Positions 63,852-64,000 of a stretch of 64,000 nucleotides of DNA are shown here, piece by piece. The translations under genes and the position numbers were made by a program. Positions within the stretch are counted from its first letter, which is position 1; every line of letters begins with the position of its first letter. The stretch comes from Haloterrigena salifodinae. Lineage in GTDB: Archaea; Halobacteriota; Halobacteria; Halobacteriales; Natrialbaceae. The stretch covers positions 62,001 through 126,000 of the forward strand of contig NZ_RQWN01000006.1 of NCBI RefSeq assembly GCF_003977755.1, in the 5' to 3' direction. The notes beneath the pieces were generated by a model. It worked only from the letters and a program-made list of their open reading frames with translations, searched no databases and was not told the origin of the DNA.

Positions 63852-64000
63852 CTCGAGAGCGCGACGCCGACGCGGAGACGGACTCGGCGATCGGGAACGC
63901 CGCGGCGACCGAACCCGGCGCGGGAACCGAATTCGAGGCCTACGATCGGGACCGCGACGGCGTCGGGGTTCGGAACCGCGTGCTGGTGGTGCCGTCGGTC
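63848..64000 (+). CDS. uxaA: Second UxaA C-terminal domain protein (partial)
   Basis: The frame opens with GTG overlapping the SAF gene stop and continues to the window edge. After an acidic, Ala-rich tail of about 31 residues it reads YDRDRDGVGVRNRVLVVPSV, parallel to the beginning of the protein at 62347 (YRRDDGRIGVRNRVAVLPTS). This shows a second copy of the large UxaA domain, cut by the window. Confidence 0.8.
   Translation, partial: MTRERDADAETDSAIGNAAATEPGAGTEFEAYDRDRDGVGVRNRVLVVPSV

Overview
The window comes from an extremely halophilic archaeon (class Halobacteria). The proteins are acidic (rich in Asp and Glu), the DNA is GC-rich with many CTCGAG and TCGA words, and exported proteins carry twin-arginine signals followed by a lipobox. 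Many genes have an AT-rich TATA-like box about 27 bases before the start codon and no room for a leader, as in haloarchaeal leaderless transcripts. I cannot fix the genus; a member of the Natrialbales is plausible. No rRNA, tRNA, CRISPR array, insertion sequence or replication origin was seen.

Almost everything serves plant-polysaccharide use, above all arabinan and other pentose-containing polymers. Bases 1-8605 hold a FAH-family 2-keto-3-deoxypentonate dehydratase (XacE type), a five-gene CUT1 sugar ABC transporter in the order of Haloferax XacGHIJK, and an XacA-type xylose dehydrogenase. Bases 8800-19700 hold glycoside hydrolases: an exported GH43-ricin fusion, an exported GH51, a cytosolic GH93-like protein and a GH2, plus an SDR and a degenerate M24-fold protein. 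Bases 19880-24440 are a second CUT1 transporter with its ATPase gene divergent. Bases 24700-33500 hold an exported GH93-like paralogue, a universal stress protein, a YesL/DUF624 membrane protein, a GH4 enzyme, a second XacE paralogue, an XacF-type aldehyde dehydrogenase and a GntP permease.

Bases 33880-39400 hold XacD-type dehydratase, a zinc alcohol dehydrogenase, a HalOD1 protein, an SDR, an XacC-type lactonase and an XacR-type IclR regulator. Bases 40100-47980 hold GH127, an ABC exporter, a cytosolic GH51, a stress protein and a MATE pump. Bases 48796-54842 are an oligopeptide-type (Dpp/Opp) ABC transporter of the kind that can also import oligosaccharides. Bases 55130-64000 hold a third GH51, a TPP enzyme, a CBM9-like protein, a KDG-aldolase-like enzyme and a split altronate dehydratase cut by the window edge.

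Taken together: exported GH43, GH51 and GH93-like enzymes would trim arabinan outside the cell; three ABC systems import sugars and oligomers; cytosolic GH51, GH127, GH93-like, GH2 and GH4 enzymes finish hydrolysis; and pentoses are oxidised without phosphorylation (XacA, XacC, XacD, XacE, XacF) to 2-oxoglutarate. UxaA-type proteins, the aldolase, beta-galactosidase and alpha-galactosidase hint that the natural substrate may be pectin side chains. Two unusually long intergenic regions, before xacA and between xacR and the GH127 gene, share an 18-20 base palindrome and related direct-repeat motifs that look like a common regulatory code.
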